Shown: positions 26,024-37,579 of the stretch, one piece after another
Position numbering within the stretch: the stretch's first letter is position 1
Layout of the letters: every line of letters starts with the position of its first letter
Assembly: GCF_963853665.1 (NCBI RefSeq)
Contig: NZ_OY970459.1
Coordinates: 3,658,001-3,722,000 of the forward strand
Reading direction: 5' to 3'
DNA from: Mycobacterium decipiens
GTDB lineage: Bacteria; Actinomycetota; Actinomycetes; Mycobacteriales; Mycobacteriaceae
Length of the DNA stretch: 64,000 nucleotides
The notes under the pieces: model-generated
The model's input: only the letters and a program-made list of their open reading frames with translations
Told to the model about the DNA's origin: nothing
Database searches by the model: none
Program-made: the position numbers and the translations under genes

Positions 26024-26027
<4 letters not shown>
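25434..26027 (+). CDS. ICMT/PEMT-like integral membrane methyltransferase
   Basis: A 197-residue membrane protein with about five hydrophobic segments and the C-terminal isoprenylcysteine carboxyl methyltransferase signature: YRRIRHPFYTSF, then EERKL...YGAEYAQYLARTGRFVP for AdoMet binding. It would O- or N-methylate a lipid at the membrane. Starts at ATG 25434 overlapping the ACP stop by one base (GTG 25431 is an alternative). Such enzymes are unusual in carrier-protein clusters; methyl-esterifying a free carboxylate or N-oxygen group of the product is a reasonable guess. Confidence 0.8.
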
Positions 26028-27753
<1,726 letters not shown>

Positions 27754-27757
<4 letters not shown>

Positions 27758-27819
27758 ACGACACCGCGCGTCACAGTTCCCGGTACCACAACCGCAGTAG
27801 CGCCCCGGAGGAGAGATGA
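27754..27819 (+). CDS. 21-codon bridging mini-ORF
   Basis: Starts within the FAAL stop (ATGA at 27754) and ends with TGA at 27817-27819, overlapping the ATG of the next gene at 27816; the next gene's ribosome site GGAGGAGAG lies inside it. The peptide is rich in Ser, Arg and His. Its likely job is to keep ribosomes moving between the two genes; a functional peptide is not supported. Confidence 0.25.
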
Positions 27820-29183
27820 TGTCCAAGCGAATCCCGTTCAACCAAGTCGACACGGCGATCTACCATTCCGATCAGGCGCCCTACCTATGGAACATCCACT
27901 TCGAGGTTCGTGTGGAGGGACGACTGGACCCGAGCCGTCTCGCCGCTGCCGCGCTCGAGGCGGTCCGACGTCACCCGATGGCCCGCGCCCGGATAAGACC
28001 CTTCGGCCGCATGACCCGCACCATTCATTGGTGGATCGACGACGAGGTCGCGGCGGTCCCACTCGAGATCGTTGACTGCACGCAAGACGCCGAGGTCCAG
28101 GCGGTACGCGTGCGCCTGCTGAACAGGCGGATCGACCTGCAGGTCGGCCCCCCGCTTGCGCTGGCGCTCGCCCACCACCCCAAGGGCGACTACCTGATCA
28201 TGAGCCTGAGCCATGTGGTGGGCGACGGGGTGAGTGCCTACCGGTTGATGGCATCGATCTGCCGCGCCTACACCGGCAGTGCGGACCCACAGCCGGACCT
28301 TCCCCTTGCCCAGGTACGCAACCTGCGGGGCCATGTCAGGCGGCGGAACCCAGCCGATGCCCGTACCCGGCTGCGCGCTGTCGCGCGACACCTTTCCGAC
28401 AGCCGGAACGACCCCCCTGTGTCTTTGGCCGTCGACGGCGGTTCCGGGGGCGCCCAGGGACAGGGTATCCACCTGCTCCGGTTCGACCGCGACGAGGCGG
28501 AGCGCATCGCGGCTCGTCGGGTGAAGCCGGCGACCATCAACGATCTGCTACTGGCTGCCCTCGCCGTCACGATCCGCCGCTTCAATGACTTGCGGGGCGT
28601 GGCGCCGGGACGGATCTCGTTGTTGATGCCGGTCAACCTGCGACCTGCCGAGTGGCGCTATGAGCTCGTTTCCAACATCGTGTCGATGGTTCCCGTACGC
28701 GTTCCCGAGTGCGCACAGTCCGACCTCGCCGCGGCTCAGGCAGCGGTCGCGAAGCGCACCGCAGAGCTTAAGGAGAAGCGGCTGGCAGGGGTGGCTGTCG
28801 ACATCTTCGGCATGCTCGGCATCTTGCCAGCCGGTGCGCGTAACGCGGCCGTCCGTTGGTCCCACGGCCTGCCGGCCGACTCGGCCGAGACGGGGGTGCT
28901 GACCAATATGGGCGTCGTGCCGCCCCTCGACTTCGGGGCCGGGGCGGGTACAACCACCGAGGGGTGGGGCTCGGGGCCGGCCGGGATGCCGTTGGGCATC
29001 AGCGTGGCAATCGGGAGCTGCAACGGTCAGATTTTCCTGACATTGCGCTACTGCCGAGGCCAGTTCGACGCCGAGGGCGCAGCGCAGTTCGCAGCGGATT
29101 TGCGGAAGGTCCTGCTCGATGAGCCCTCGCCGGGTCTTTTCGCCAGCGCTGATAGCGGCATACCGCATCGGATACCAGGCTGA
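27816..29183 (+). CDS. Condensation-domain / PapA-WS/DGAT-like acyltransferase
   Basis: A 455-residue stand-alone acyltransferase of the CoA-dependent/condensation superfamily. The active-site HxxxDG is SHVVGDG (His133, Asp137); the second half has the NDLLLAALAVTIRRF helix and the SLLMPVNLRP and VSNIVSMVPV strands typical of WS/DGAT and condensation proteins. It should join a carrier- or CoA-bound fatty acyl group to an amine or hydroxyl, here most simply acylating the amino-acid-derived unit. A strong ribosome site precedes ATGATG; Met2 is equally possible. Confidence 0.85.
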   Translation: MMSKRIPFNQVDTAIYHSDQAPYLWNIHFEVRVEGRLDPSRLAAAALEAVRRHPMARARIRPFGRMTRTIHWWIDDEVAAVPLEIVDCTQDAEVQAVRVRLLNRRIDLQVGPPLALALAHHPKGDYLIMSLSHVVGDGVSAYRLMASICRAYTGSADPQPDLPLAQVRNLRGHVRRRNPADARTRLRAVARHLSDSRNDPPVSLAVDGGSGGAQGQGIHLLRFDRDEAERIAARRVKPATINDLLLAALAVTIRRFNDLRGVAPGRISLLMPVNLRPAEWRYELVSNIVSMVPVRVPECAQSDLAAAQAAVAKRTAELKEKRLAGVAVDIFGMLGILPAGARNAAVRWSHGLPADSAETGVLTNMGVVPPLDFGAGAGTTTEGWGSGPAGMPLGISVAIGSCNGQIFLTLRYCRGQFDAEGAAQFAADLRKVLLDEPSPGLFASADSGIPHRIPG

Positions 29184-29203
29184 TCTGGGAAGCGCGAACG
29201 AAC

Positions 29204-31450
29204 ATGATCTTCACGAAGTTGGGTGCGCTTGCCCTGCGCGCTCCGCGAATCATCATCGCGACAGCGTTGTTACTTCTTTTGGCCGCGGGCATTTTCGACG
29301 CGCTGATGAGTGCGCAACTGCCTGCCGGCGGGTATGACGATCCGGGGTCAGAGTCGGCGAAGGCTCAAGCAATTCTGACCGACGACTTTAACGCCGGTGG
29401 CATGCCGATCGTCTTCGAGATCACCGATCCCAGCACGGTGAATGCTCCCGCCGCACGTGCTAGTGCCCAGGCCGTGCTCGAAGCTCTGCACAATTCGCGA
29501 TACGCGCAGCAGATTAGCTCCTACTGGTCGGCTTCGCCGGCAATCGCCGCATCGCTCGTCAGCAATGATCACCGCACAGGCCTGATCGTCGCGCAGATCG
29601 CCGGCTCGGATAGCGATGCACCGCAGCGAGCTCACGACATCGCGAATTCCGTCGTAGGCACTCACGGCGATGTCACTGTGAAGGCCGGCGGTCAGGCAAT
29701 CTCCTATTACGACGTCAATCGGCAGTTGCGCAGGGACCTGATTACGATCGAAGCCATTGCGATGCCACTCTCTTTCGTCGTTCTGGTGTGGATTTTCGGC
29801 AGCGCGCTAGCCGCGATACTTCCCATTGCCGTGGCCGTCTTCGCGATAGAAGTAACAACTGCGGCATTGCGAGCCCTATCCATGTTTACCAGTGTGTCGG
29901 TCTTCGCGCTTAACCTGGTCTCCGCTTTATGTATAGCACTGGCGATCGACTACACCTTGTTCATCATTAACCGATATCGCGAAGAATTGTCCAGCGGTAA
30001 GACCGTCAGGCAGGCGATGGTGTGCACGTTGAACACCGCAGGCCGCACCGTCACCTATTCTGCGGCCACGGTAATGCTGTCACTGGCGGCCATGACCATA
30101 TTCCCGATGTACTTCTTGCGTTCACTGGCCTACGCCGGACTCATTGGTGTGTCGCTGTGCTTGATCGGCGCCCTAGTCGTTGCGCCGGCGTTGTTAACGC
30201 TTCTCGGTGAGCGCATCGACAAGTGGGATATCCGCAAGCCCGCGTACCGGTTGATCCGTCGAGCGGCTCCGACGCACAAGGCTCCGCAGGAAGCGTTCTT
30301 CTACCGCAGTGCCGTCTTTGCAATGCGCCATGCTGTACCGGTCGTCTTGCTGGTTACAGCGCTATACGTCATCGTCGGCATCCCGTTCCTCGGGCTGAAG
30401 GTCGCATACCCGGATGACCGGATGTTGCCGACCACCGCACCAGCCCGTCAAGCGGGCGACACGATGCGAGAGTTGTTTCCTCAGTCCGGTAATGCGATCC
30501 GGATCGTGATCCCAGGCGTGCCATCCCCGGCAGTGAACGGATATGCGTCGCGGCTGTCACAAGCGCCCGACGTCGTTTCCGTGGCCGCACCGGACGGGAC
30601 TTACGTCAACGGCAAACAAGTGAGCACCGACAGCTACGGCGCAGCGCAAACCAAGGATGCAAGTTATCTGACCGTCTCGAGTTCACTAGATCCCGCCTCG
30701 CCCGCCGGCAAGGCGCAACTCGCTGACTTCAAACACATCGGTGCACCCGCACCGACTCTGTTCGGAGGGGTTGCGCAGCAGAACATCGATGATGTCAACG
30801 CAATAGTGGACAACATACCTCTCGCGTTCCTCTTGATCGCGGCGACAACCCTGGTCCTCGTATTCCTACTCACCGGAAGCATCCTGCTGCCGATCAAGAC
30901 ACTTGTTATGAATATGCTGTCATTGACTGCTGCGTTCGGCACGATGGTCTGGATTTTCCAAGACGGCCATCTCGGCGGCTTCGGCACGACGGCCACAGGT
31001 CACATAAACGCCGAATTCACTCCGTTTATCTTCGGCATCGCCTTCGGCCTGTCCATGGACTACGAAGTATTCGTATTATCTCGGGTCCGCGAAGAATGGC
31101 TCAAGACCGACCGCGGGTCCGACGCCAACGAGCGTGCGGTCGCACTCGGATTGGCGCGGACGGGCCGGATCGTGACCGCGGCCGCAACGGTGATGGCGAT
31201 CGTTTTCGTAGCGTGCATTACATCGCAGGTGCAGGCGGAGCGAATGTTGGGGACAGGACTGGCGATCACCGTCCTTCTAGACGCATTCCTCATCCGAACC
31301 ATCCTGGTACCTGCGTTCATGAGACTCCTAGGACGCGCGAACTGGTGGGCACCGGCGCCACTGAGGCGATGGCACAACAGATGGGGACTCACCGACGAGC
31401 CGCGCCGGGCCATGCACCAACCCGTCGAACAGATTGGTGAGGCCGTATGA
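29204..31450 (+). CDS. MmpL-family RND lipid transporter
   Basis: A 748-residue RND transporter: one N-terminal helix, a roughly 150-residue extracytoplasmic loop, five helices, a second loop and a further helix block. The proton-relay Asp-Tyr pairs are present (LAIDYTLF near residue 249, SMDYEVF near 618). Mycobacterial MmpL proteins export cell-wall lipids and siderophores. No MmpS partner adjoins it. Placed after the acylation genes, it probably exports the product. Its codons look richer in A/T at third positions than those of neighbours (for example GTATTATCT near 31074), hinting at a different history. Confidence 0.93.
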   Translation: MIFTKLGALALRAPRIIIATALLLLLAAGIFDALMSAQLPAGGYDDPGSESAKAQAILTDDFNAGGMPIVFEITDPSTVNAPAARASAQAVLEALHNSRYAQQISSYWSASPAIAASLVSNDHRTGLIVAQIAGSDSDAPQRAHDIANSVVGTHGDVTVKAGGQAISYYDVNRQLRRDLITIEAIAMPLSFVVLVWIFGSALAAILPIAVAVFAIEVTTAALRALSMFTSVSVFALNLVSALCIALAIDYTLFIINRYREELSSGKTVRQAMVCTLNTAGRTVTYSAATVMLSLAAMTIFPMYFLRSLAYAGLIGVSLCLIGALVVAPALLTLLGERIDKWDIRKPAYRLIRRAAPTHKAPQEAFFYRSAVFAMRHAVPVVLLVTALYVIVGIPFLGLKVAYPDDRMLPTTAPARQAGDTMRELFPQSGNAIRIVIPGVPSPAVNGYASRLSQAPDVVSVAAPDGTYVNGKQVSTDSYGAAQTKDASYLTVSSSLDPASPAGKAQLADFKHIGAPAPTLFGGVAQQNIDDVNAIVDNIPLAFLLIAATTLVLVFLLTGSILLPIKTLVMNMLSLTAAFGTMVWIFQDGHLGGFGTTATGHINAEFTPFIFGIAFGLSMDYEVFVLSRVREEWLKTDRGSDANERAVALGLARTGRIVTAAATVMAIVFVACITSQVQAERMLGTGLAITVLLDAFLIRTILVPAFMRLLGRANWWAPAPLRRWHNRWGLTDEPRRAMHQPVEQIGEAV

Positions 31451-32829
31451 CCGAAAACCGTTCAGCCAGTGCGGGTGTCGACGATTCAACCGATAGAGGC
31501 CGCTTGAGGCAGAGATTGAACTGGTTTGCGCAGCACGGGTTCCTCCGCGGGGCCGCGCGACTTGGAGTCCGGCTGGGCGACCTGCAGTCCCGCCTGCTCG
31601 CGGATCCCATGGTTAAGGCAAACCCGGCGCCATTTTGCGACGAATTGCGGGCCATCGGCCCCCTGGCATCGAGCTACGGCAGCCACCTCGCCGTTGACCA
31701 TGCGGTCGTCCATCAGCTGCTGCGGTCCGACGACTTCGAGGTGTTCTCGCTCGGATCGAACTTGCCGGCACAGGCGCCAATGCGCTGGCTAGAGCGGCGC
31801 ACTCGGGACGACGACCTAATCCATCCGCTGCTGCCGCCGTCATTGCTGGCAGTTGACCCGCCGGATCACACGCGCTATCGCAAGGCAGTGTCTTCGGTGT
31901 TCACGGCGAAAGCAGTGACCGCACTACACGATCGCATCAAAGAGACCGCGTCGGCGCTACTGGATCAGCTCACTGACCAGCCGAATGTCGTTGACATCAT
32001 CGCCTGCTACTGCTCGCAGCTCCCGGTCGCGGTCATCGGCGACATCTTGGGCGTGCCCGATCACGACCGCAGCCACATTCTGGAATACGGTGAGCTGGCG
32101 GCGCCCAGCTTGGATTTTGGGCTCTCATGGCGTCAGTACCAACAGATGCAGCGCGGGCTCAACGGACTGCACTTGTGGCTCACCGAGCACCTCGAGAAAT
32201 TGCGGTCCAACCCCGGCGACGATCTGATGAGTCGTCTGATCCAAGCCAGTGAAAACGGCCCCGCGCAAACACGTCTGGACGCGATGGAAGTGCGGACGAT
32301 CGCTGGGCTGGTGTTGGGCGCCGGTTTCGAAACGACGGTGAACCTGTTGGGCAACGGGATACAGATACTGTTGGACGCACCCGAACAGCGGGACGCGCTG
32401 AATCAGCGCCCGCAGCTCTGGCCCAACGCGGTAGAAGAGATCCTGCGGTTGGAGTCACCGATTCAGCTCACCGGGCGAATAGCCCGCAGGAACGTCGAGG
32501 TGGCGGGTGCGGCAGTCAAGCGAGGCCAGCTGGTGGTGCTCTATCTGGCGGCGGCCAACCGCGATCCGTCCGTGTTCGCCGATCCGCACCGCTTTGACAT
32601 CGCACGCGCCAACGCCAACCGGCATCTCACATTCGCCGCTGGTCGCCACTTCTGCCTGGGCGCCGCCCTTGCCCGCGCCGAAGGCGAAATCGGATTGAGA
32701 ATGTTCTTCGACCGCTTCCCCGATGCGCGTGCCGCAGGCTCAGGAAGTAGACGGGAGACCCGAACTCTGCGGGGTTGGTCACGGCTGCCGGTGCAGTTGG
32801 GTCCCGCACGGTCGCCGGCTATCCGATGA
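31447..32829 (+). CDS. Cytochrome P450
   Basis: A 460-residue bacterial P450. I-helix AGFETTVN, K-helix ExxR (EEILRLE), heme loop FAAGRHFCLGAALARAE with Cys403. It starts at ATG 31447 overlapping the MmpL stop. It has an N-terminal extension of about 40 residues compared with short CYPs. In the operon it is a likely tailoring oxidase for the lipid or amino part; electron partners are not encoded nearby. Confidence 0.92.
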   Translation: MTENRSASAGVDDSTDRGRLRQRLNWFAQHGFLRGAARLGVRLGDLQSRLLADPMVKANPAPFCDELRAIGPLASSYGSHLAVDHAVVHQLLRSDDFEVFSLGSNLPAQAPMRWLERRTRDDDLIHPLLPPSLLAVDPPDHTRYRKAVSSVFTAKAVTALHDRIKETASALLDQLTDQPNVVDIIACYCSQLPVAVIGDILGVPDHDRSHILEYGELAAPSLDFGLSWRQYQQMQRGLNGLHLWLTEHLEKLRSNPGDDLMSRLIQASENGPAQTRLDAMEVRTIAGLVLGAGFETTVNLLGNGIQILLDAPEQRDALNQRPQLWPNAVEEILRLESPIQLTGRIARRNVEVAGAAVKRGQLVVLYLAAANRDPSVFADPHRFDIARANANRHLTFAAGRHFCLGAALARAEGEIGLRMFFDRFPDARAAGSGSRRETRTLRGWSRLPVQLGPARSPAIR

Positions 32830-32963
32830 CGACAACTCACGACCACACGCTGTTGGCCAGGCCCGATTCCGCCGACGGCGCAAAGTCGCCGGTCCCCTCG
32901 GGCCGCACCGATGACAGGGATCGTCCGACGAAGGGAGCGATGGCATGGCGGGATTCCGGGTAG
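32826..32963 (+). CDS. 45-codon bridging mini-ORF
   Basis: Begins at the P450 stop (ATGA, 32826) and ends 19 bases inside the next gene (stop 32961-32963). The downstream ribosome site GAAGGGAGCG lies within it. Composition is polar (many Asp, Arg, Pro, Thr) with no recognisable motif. As with the 27754 mini-ORF, translational coupling is the likely function. Confidence 0.25.
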   Translation: MTTTHDHTLLARPDSADGAKSPVPSGRTDDRDRPTKGAMAWRDSG

Positions 32964-34090
32964 GTGTGCAGGACGGCTTGATCGCGGCACGACCGACGGC
33001 GAGCAGTCTCCTTCGGGCCAATTACCTCGGTGCTGTTAGCAACCGCGTCGACTCGTTCTGGGTTCCAGATCACCTCAACGGCTTGTTCCCCCGTTCGTTG
33101 TGGAAGCAGAAGTATTGCGGTGCAACAAAACTGCTACCCAGGCTCGATGCGTACATGGAGCCGTGGACGACGCTCGGCTACCTAGCCGCACGTAATCGGG
33201 TTGGCCGACTGCGCCTCGGCGTCAGCGTCACCGACACCGGTCGGCGTAATCCTGCCGTCACCGCACAGGCTGCCGCGACACTGCATCAGCTGAGTGGTGG
33301 ACGCGCCATACTGGGCATTGGAACTGGCGAACGCGAGGGCAACGAGCCCTATGGAGTGGACTGGTCAAAGCCGGTCGCGCGGTTCGAAGAAGCGATGGCC
33401 ACCATCCGGGCGCTGTGGGACTCTGGCGGAGAACTGGTCAACCGCGATTCGCCATTCTTCCCGTTGCGCAACGCCCTATTCGACCTCCCGCCTTACCGGG
33501 GCAAGTGGCCCGAGATCTGGATCGCTGCGCATGGCCCGCGAATGCTGCGGGCCACCGGGCGCTACGCCGACGCGTGGTATCCCGGGTTTCCACACCAGCC
33601 GAAGGAGTACGCGCAACGCTTGGAAGTCGTACGCTCCGCCGCATCCGACGCGGGCCGTGACCCCATGTCGATCACCCCCGCCCTGTGGCTGCCCGTTGTC
33701 ACAGGCCGCACCCGCGCCGACGTTGACGAGGCGCTCGACTCCCCAATGATCAAGATCGGCGGGCTGAACGCATCGGACGAAGTCTTTGCCCGGCACGGCG
33801 CCGAGCACCCATTGGGAGCGGGCTTCTCAGGAACGCAGGACTTGCTGCCACACGACATCGACGAACAAACAGCCCTGTCCTACCTCGACCAGATTCCGCC
33901 CACGCTGCTCCGGGAAATCGTGCTCAACGGCACCCCGGAAGAGGCCATCGAGCAAGCCGCGCAGTGGCGCGACTGCGGAGTGCGCTACATCGTCCTGGTT
34001 AACTTCAGTGCTTTTCAGCGGAGTCTGCGCAAAGGATTGGCATCGATTCAGCCGTTCAACAAGATCGTCCGCGACCTCAAGAAATTCTGA
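32945..34090 (+). CDS. F420-dependent LLM ketoreductase, phthiodiolone-ketoreductase-like
   Basis: A 381-residue LLM-class enzyme resembling, from memory and at the same length, M. tuberculosis Rv2951c, the F420-dependent ketoreductase that reduces phthiodiolone to phthiotriol on the way to phthiocerol lipids. Near-identical stretches include [36 protein letters not shown] and [24 protein letters not shown] precedes ATG 32945. As last gene of the operon it suggests that the product carries a keto group on a long lipid, or that this enzyme works on another lipid. Confidence 0.85.
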   Translation: MAGFRVGVQDGLIAARPTASSLLRANYLGAVSNRVDSFWVPDHLNGLFPRSLWKQKYCGATKLLPRLDAYMEPWTTLGYLAARNRVGRLRLGVSVTDTGRRNPAVTAQAAATLHQLSGGRAILGIGTGEREGNEPYGVDWSKPVARFEEAMATIRALWDSGGELVNRDSPFFPLRNALFDLPPYRGKWPEIWIAAHGPRMLRATGRYADAWYPGFPHQPKEYAQRLEVVRSAASDAGRDPMSITPALWLPVVTGRTRADVDEALDSPMIKIGGLNASDEVFARHGAEHPLGAGFSGTQDLLPHDIDEQTALSYLDQIPPTLLREIVLNGTPEEAIEQAAQWRDCGVRYIVLVNFSAFQRSLRKGLASIQPFNKIVRDLKKF

Positions 34091-34146
34091 GACCGTCGCA
34101 GCCAACGACGTATCGCAGCCCAATCTTTCCTGGCTCGACTAGCCGA

Positions 34147-34171
34147 CACCTTCATACACATTAAGGTGTAT
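34147..34171. promoter_or_regulatory. Overlapping inverted repeats upstream of vapB (operator)
   Basis: ATACAC-N6-GTGTAT (34154-34171) and, overlapping it, CACCTT...AAGGTG (34147-34152 and 34163-34168). They end ten bases before the vapB start, where VapBC complexes usually bind to repress their own operon. Confidence 0.6.
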
Positions 34172-34180
34172 AGTCGGGTG

Positions 34181-34408
34181 ATGTCACGGACCAACATCGA
34201 TATCGACGACGAACTCGTGGCCGCCGCGCAGCGGATGTACCGACTCGATTCCAAGCGGAGTGCCGTTGACCTCGCACTGCGCAGGCTCGTGGGTGAACCG
34301 CTAAGCCGCGATGAAGCGTTGGCGCTGCAGGGCAGCGGTTTCGATTTCACCAACGATGAGATCGAATCATTCTCGGATGCGGACATAAAGTTCGCAGACG
34401 AGTCTTAG
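34181..34408 (+). CDS. vapB: VapB-type antitoxin
   Basis: A 75-residue antitoxin. The N-terminal half is a ribbon-helix-helix-type DNA-binding part (TNIDIDDELVAAAQRMYRLDSKRSAVDLALRRLVG), the C-terminal half an acidic toxin-wrapping tail. The vapC start follows its stop directly. Length, partner and position two genes from an Rv2525c homologue fit what I recall of Rv2526 (vapB17), though here a 33-kb block separates it from that gene. ATG 34181 is preferred over 34166, which lies inside the operator. Confidence 0.85.
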   Translation: MSRTNIDIDDELVAAAQRMYRLDSKRSAVDLALRRLVGEPLSRDEALALQGSGFDFTNDEIESFSDADIKFADES

Positions 34409-34807
<399 letters not shown>

Positions 34808-34984
34808 CTCGCGCGCATCGCGGTACCCATGACAACCGGGATCGCTCAACCCAGCTGTGCCATGACCGACAAGATCACGACGGTCCGCCGGTCGAACCTC
34901 GGGACGCGGGTCGTTCGCGTGTGCACCAGACTTCTGGCGGAGATCGAACGGTCGCTCATGGTGTTCCGCCGCCTGGTGTCCTGA
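34808..34984 (+). pseudogene. mazF toxin remnant (C-terminal part only)
   Basis: The frame from 34808 to the TGA at 34982-34984 reads like the C-terminal half of a MazF/PemK endoribonuclease: IAVPMTTGIAQPSC, then MTDKITTVRRSNLGTRV and a final helix IERSLMVF. The N-terminal half, including the usual start, is missing and the frame begins right at the vapC stop. No separate promoter or ribosome site. A decayed toxin fragment. Confidence 0.6.
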
Positions 34985-35132
34985 GCATCACACTTGGTGA
35001 TGACCGGTCATTGGGTTGTCGGCCCTGATTTTCAGGATGCGACAGCAGCGGGTAGCACGAACGAAATTCTTGATTCCCCAACCCGTTTGAGCGTCGACAC
35101 AGTGCTGGTAATGACCGGCCCCGATGACCAAC

Positions 35133-36383
35133 CTAGTTGCTTGTCGGCGGTGGCTGCGGCTGGAATGGTTCATACCACCACCAGTCGGCGCGCTCGCCGG
35201 TGGCTCCGGGGCAGGGTGCTACCGCAGGCGGGGGCTTCTTTGGTGGGTGGGCTAGCGATCCTGCGCTCAACCGACGGCTTTCGCTGTCGGTGACGGTGAG
35301 GTTGTGTGCGGGTCCGCTGATGGTGATGATGCCTCGATGGTGCAGCCGGTGGTGATACGGGCATACCAGCACCAGGTTGGCCAGCTCGGTGGCCCCACCG
35401 TCTTCCCAGTGCCGGATGTGATGTGCGTGCAGACCGCGGGTGGCTCCGCAGCCTGGAACCGCGCATGTGGGGTGGCGGTGCTCGAGCGCACGGCGAAGCC
35501 GGCGGTTGATCTGGCGGGTCGCTCGACCGGAGCCGATGACCTCACCGTCACGTTCGAACCAGACTTCATAGGTGGCATCGCACATCAGGTAACGGCGTTG
35601 CGACTCGCTGAGCAGCGGACCCAGGTGCAGCGCAGCGGCGCGCTGGCGCACGTCCAGATGCATCACCACGGTGGTGTGGTGGCCGTGTGGCCGGCGGGTC
35701 GCCTCGGCATCCCATCCTGCCTCGACCAGACGCATGAACGCCTCGACAGTGCCCGGCAACGGGGGTCCTTGATCTGATGCGCGGTCGCGCTTTTCGTGAT
35801 CGTGGCGCCACTCGACGATCAGCGCATCAAGATGAGACCGCAGTGCCGCGTCGAACTTCGCCGCATCGAGGTGCGGAAGTTTGATCCGCCAGCAGCTGAA
35901 CTCGTCATCGGTGACCTTGGTGATCGAGGGCTGCGGTTGCGGCCGAGAATCGGGTTGGGGGCGCGGTTCCAGCTTGAGAGCGGTGCGCAGCTGATTGACC
36001 GTTGCGCAGCGGGCCAGCTCCGCATAGTGCTCATCGGATCCCTCGCCCGCCCGCGCCGCGATGACGCCGACCTGATCCAGCGACAGTCGGCCCTCCCGCA
36101 TGCCTTGGGCGCAGCGCGGAAACGCCTCAAGCCGGCGCGCCACGGTGGTGATCGTGTGGGCGTTTGCCGATGACGAGCCGGTCTTGCAGGCCACCAACGC
36201 CGCCACCGACCGCGCGCCCGTGGCGCCGCACAGCTCGTCGCGATCCAGCTCGGCCACGATCTCCACGATGCGCCCATCAATCGCGTTGCGCTGACCGGTC
36301 AACTCCGCCAACTCGTCGAACAGCACCTCAAGGCGCTGGTCAGGGCGCACCGCAGCGGCGTCGGACGAGGCGGTCGAGGACAT
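35133..36383 (-). CDS. 13E12 repeat family protein (DUF222 with HNH nuclease domain)
   Basis: A 416-residue member of the mycobacterial 13E12/REP13E12 family. Residues about 15-270 form DUF222; the C-terminal HNH domain reads CAVPGCGATRGLHAHHIRHWEDGGATELANLV..CPYHHRLHH, with zinc cysteines and catalytic histidines intact. These genes are repetitive in mycobacteria and can serve as phage integration targets. It lies in a zone of gene remnants, consistent with a mobile or recombination-prone locus. Full length. Confidence 0.9.
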   Translation of the reverse strand: MSSTASSDAAAVRPDQRLEVLFDELAELTGQRNAIDGRIVEIVAELDRDELCGATGARSVAALVACKTGSSSANAHTITTVARRLEAFPRCAQGMREGRLSLDQVGVIAARAGEGSDEHYAELARCATVNQLRTALKLEPRPQPDSRPQPQPSITKVTDDEFSCWRIKLPHLDAAKFDAALRSHLDALIVEWRHDHEKRDRASDQGPPLPGTVEAFMRLVEAGWDAEATRRPHGHHTTVVMHLDVRQRAAALHLGPLLSESQRRYLMCDATYEVWFERDGEVIGSGRATRQINRRLRRALEHRHPTCAVPGCGATRGLHAHHIRHWEDGGATELANLVLVCPYHHRLHHRGIITISGPAHNLTVTDSESRRLSAGSLAHPPKKPPPAVAPCPGATGERADWWWYEPFQPQPPPTSN

Positions 36384-36745
36384 GACTTCATCATCTCAGC
36401 CGGGTACGACAAATCTGGGCTGACCGATCCGCGCCGGGACGGTGCCGTCATCACCCGCGAAGAGATGCTCGGCCCCGGCTCCGCCCCCGCCGGTGCGGGC
36501 ACACCAAGATCCAGCACCTCCTGATGAGCCGGCCACTCAGCAGCCGCAGCCTTCAATGCAGCCAACCCAGCCTCACCAATGGGCCCAACCACGGTGCTCG
36601 ATCCAGCGCGATCCAACAACGCCAAAAACACACGATCCGCACCGCGCTCGCCCCGGAGACGGTCCTCGCTTTGCCCACGATGGCCACCCGCACCGAAACC
36701 TAGCGCGGAGATCCCCGCAGCCCAAAACCGAAAAACAACACGTCA
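36384..36745 (-). pseudogene. Gene remnant, unrecognised
   Basis: Reading minus-strand from about 36740, an open stretch includes LRGERGADRVFLALLDRAG, then SSTVVGPIGEAGLAALKA and VLDLGVPAPAG, which looks like real protein coding but has no good start and degenerates into low-complexity Ser/Pro/Arg before the DUF222 gene. Probably a decayed gene; family unknown. Confidence 0.35.
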
Positions 36746-37338
36746 ACCCGTTGCGACTACCGCGAACCCCTAATCGTGAGCCAAGACAGGAGCCGACCGG
36801 GGCCTACGGCTGATGCAAGTGTTGAAACGGTTTGGGGCACAGCATCTTTACGTTGGCGCTCGGTGCCGACGGCAACTACATCCCCGCAGGAGACGCAGCG
36901 CTCAAGAGCGTGCCGGTGCCAACTACCCGGAGAAAGCAGGCCAACCTACGAGCAACGTTGTCACGCTGCCCTTCGCCTCGCATCAAGAGGCGCGCGAAGT
37001 CTGGTTCGCTGACTCATCCGAGGACCGACGCGTTGGGGCCTGCGTTCACCTGCAGGTCACCGGCCGGCCAGGCGATGTCCCAGTCGATCGGTGACTCGGC
37101 GATCTCGGCCATGCCGATCCGCTGCACCGGGACCTCGGCGTTTCCCCAACCGATCCGTCGCGGAGGTAATCACGCGGTTGGCGAAGCCGTCTTGCCTGAC
37201 GCGGTGAAGAACAAGCCTCGATGGCGTCATGCACCGACCCCACAATTTGACGACGATCCTGGCACGGGCCGACATGATCCGGCAGATCCGCCAGTCATTG
37301 GTGACGGCAGACTTCGGTTATCCTCTTGCCCGCCAGCA
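36746..37338. other. Non-coding / decayed stretch
   Basis: No convincing intact gene. On the minus strand, 37014-37165 keeps a coding-like tail (RIGWGNAEVPVQRIGMAEI, then DWDIAWPAGDLQV) ending at TGA 37014-37016, but upstream it breaks off by frame change. The rest shows no motif, repeat or RNA structure I could support. Confidence 0.4.
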
Positions 37339-37579
37339 CTAGCCGAGGCGCCGAACAGTGAGGGGTCGGACCTCGGCGATCCGAGGTCTCGAAGCTGGCA
37401 TGCAGCTCGGTCTGCGGCTGGTCGTAGTCGCGCGCCGAGCGGGCCGAGTACAGCTGCTCGAGCTCACCCACCGGGCAGACGAAGAGCTCGCCGGCGAGTT
37501 CGGCGAGCTGTGTGCCGACGACGGGATCGGATGCACGGGCTGCAGCGCTCTTGTCGAGGATCCAGCCCGCTACCGCCAC
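37339..37579 (-). pseudogene. vapC toxin with internal deletion and frameshift
   Basis: Starts at GTG 37579, overlapping the vapB stop. The first 60 or so residues are a normal PIN-domain start (WILDKSAAARASDP, CPVGELEQLYSARSARDYD). It then jumps out of frame; the expected C-terminus (RIAEVRPLTVRRLG) is readable in another frame down to 37339. Roughly 60 central residues, including catalytic acids, are missing. The toxin is dead. Confidence 0.75.

Noticed and set aside
35000..35118. Palindrome ATGACCGGTCAT (35000-35011) with a related copy ATGACCGG at 35111
   Set aside because: Could be an element end or operator, but it has no partner gene and the similarity is too short to name it.
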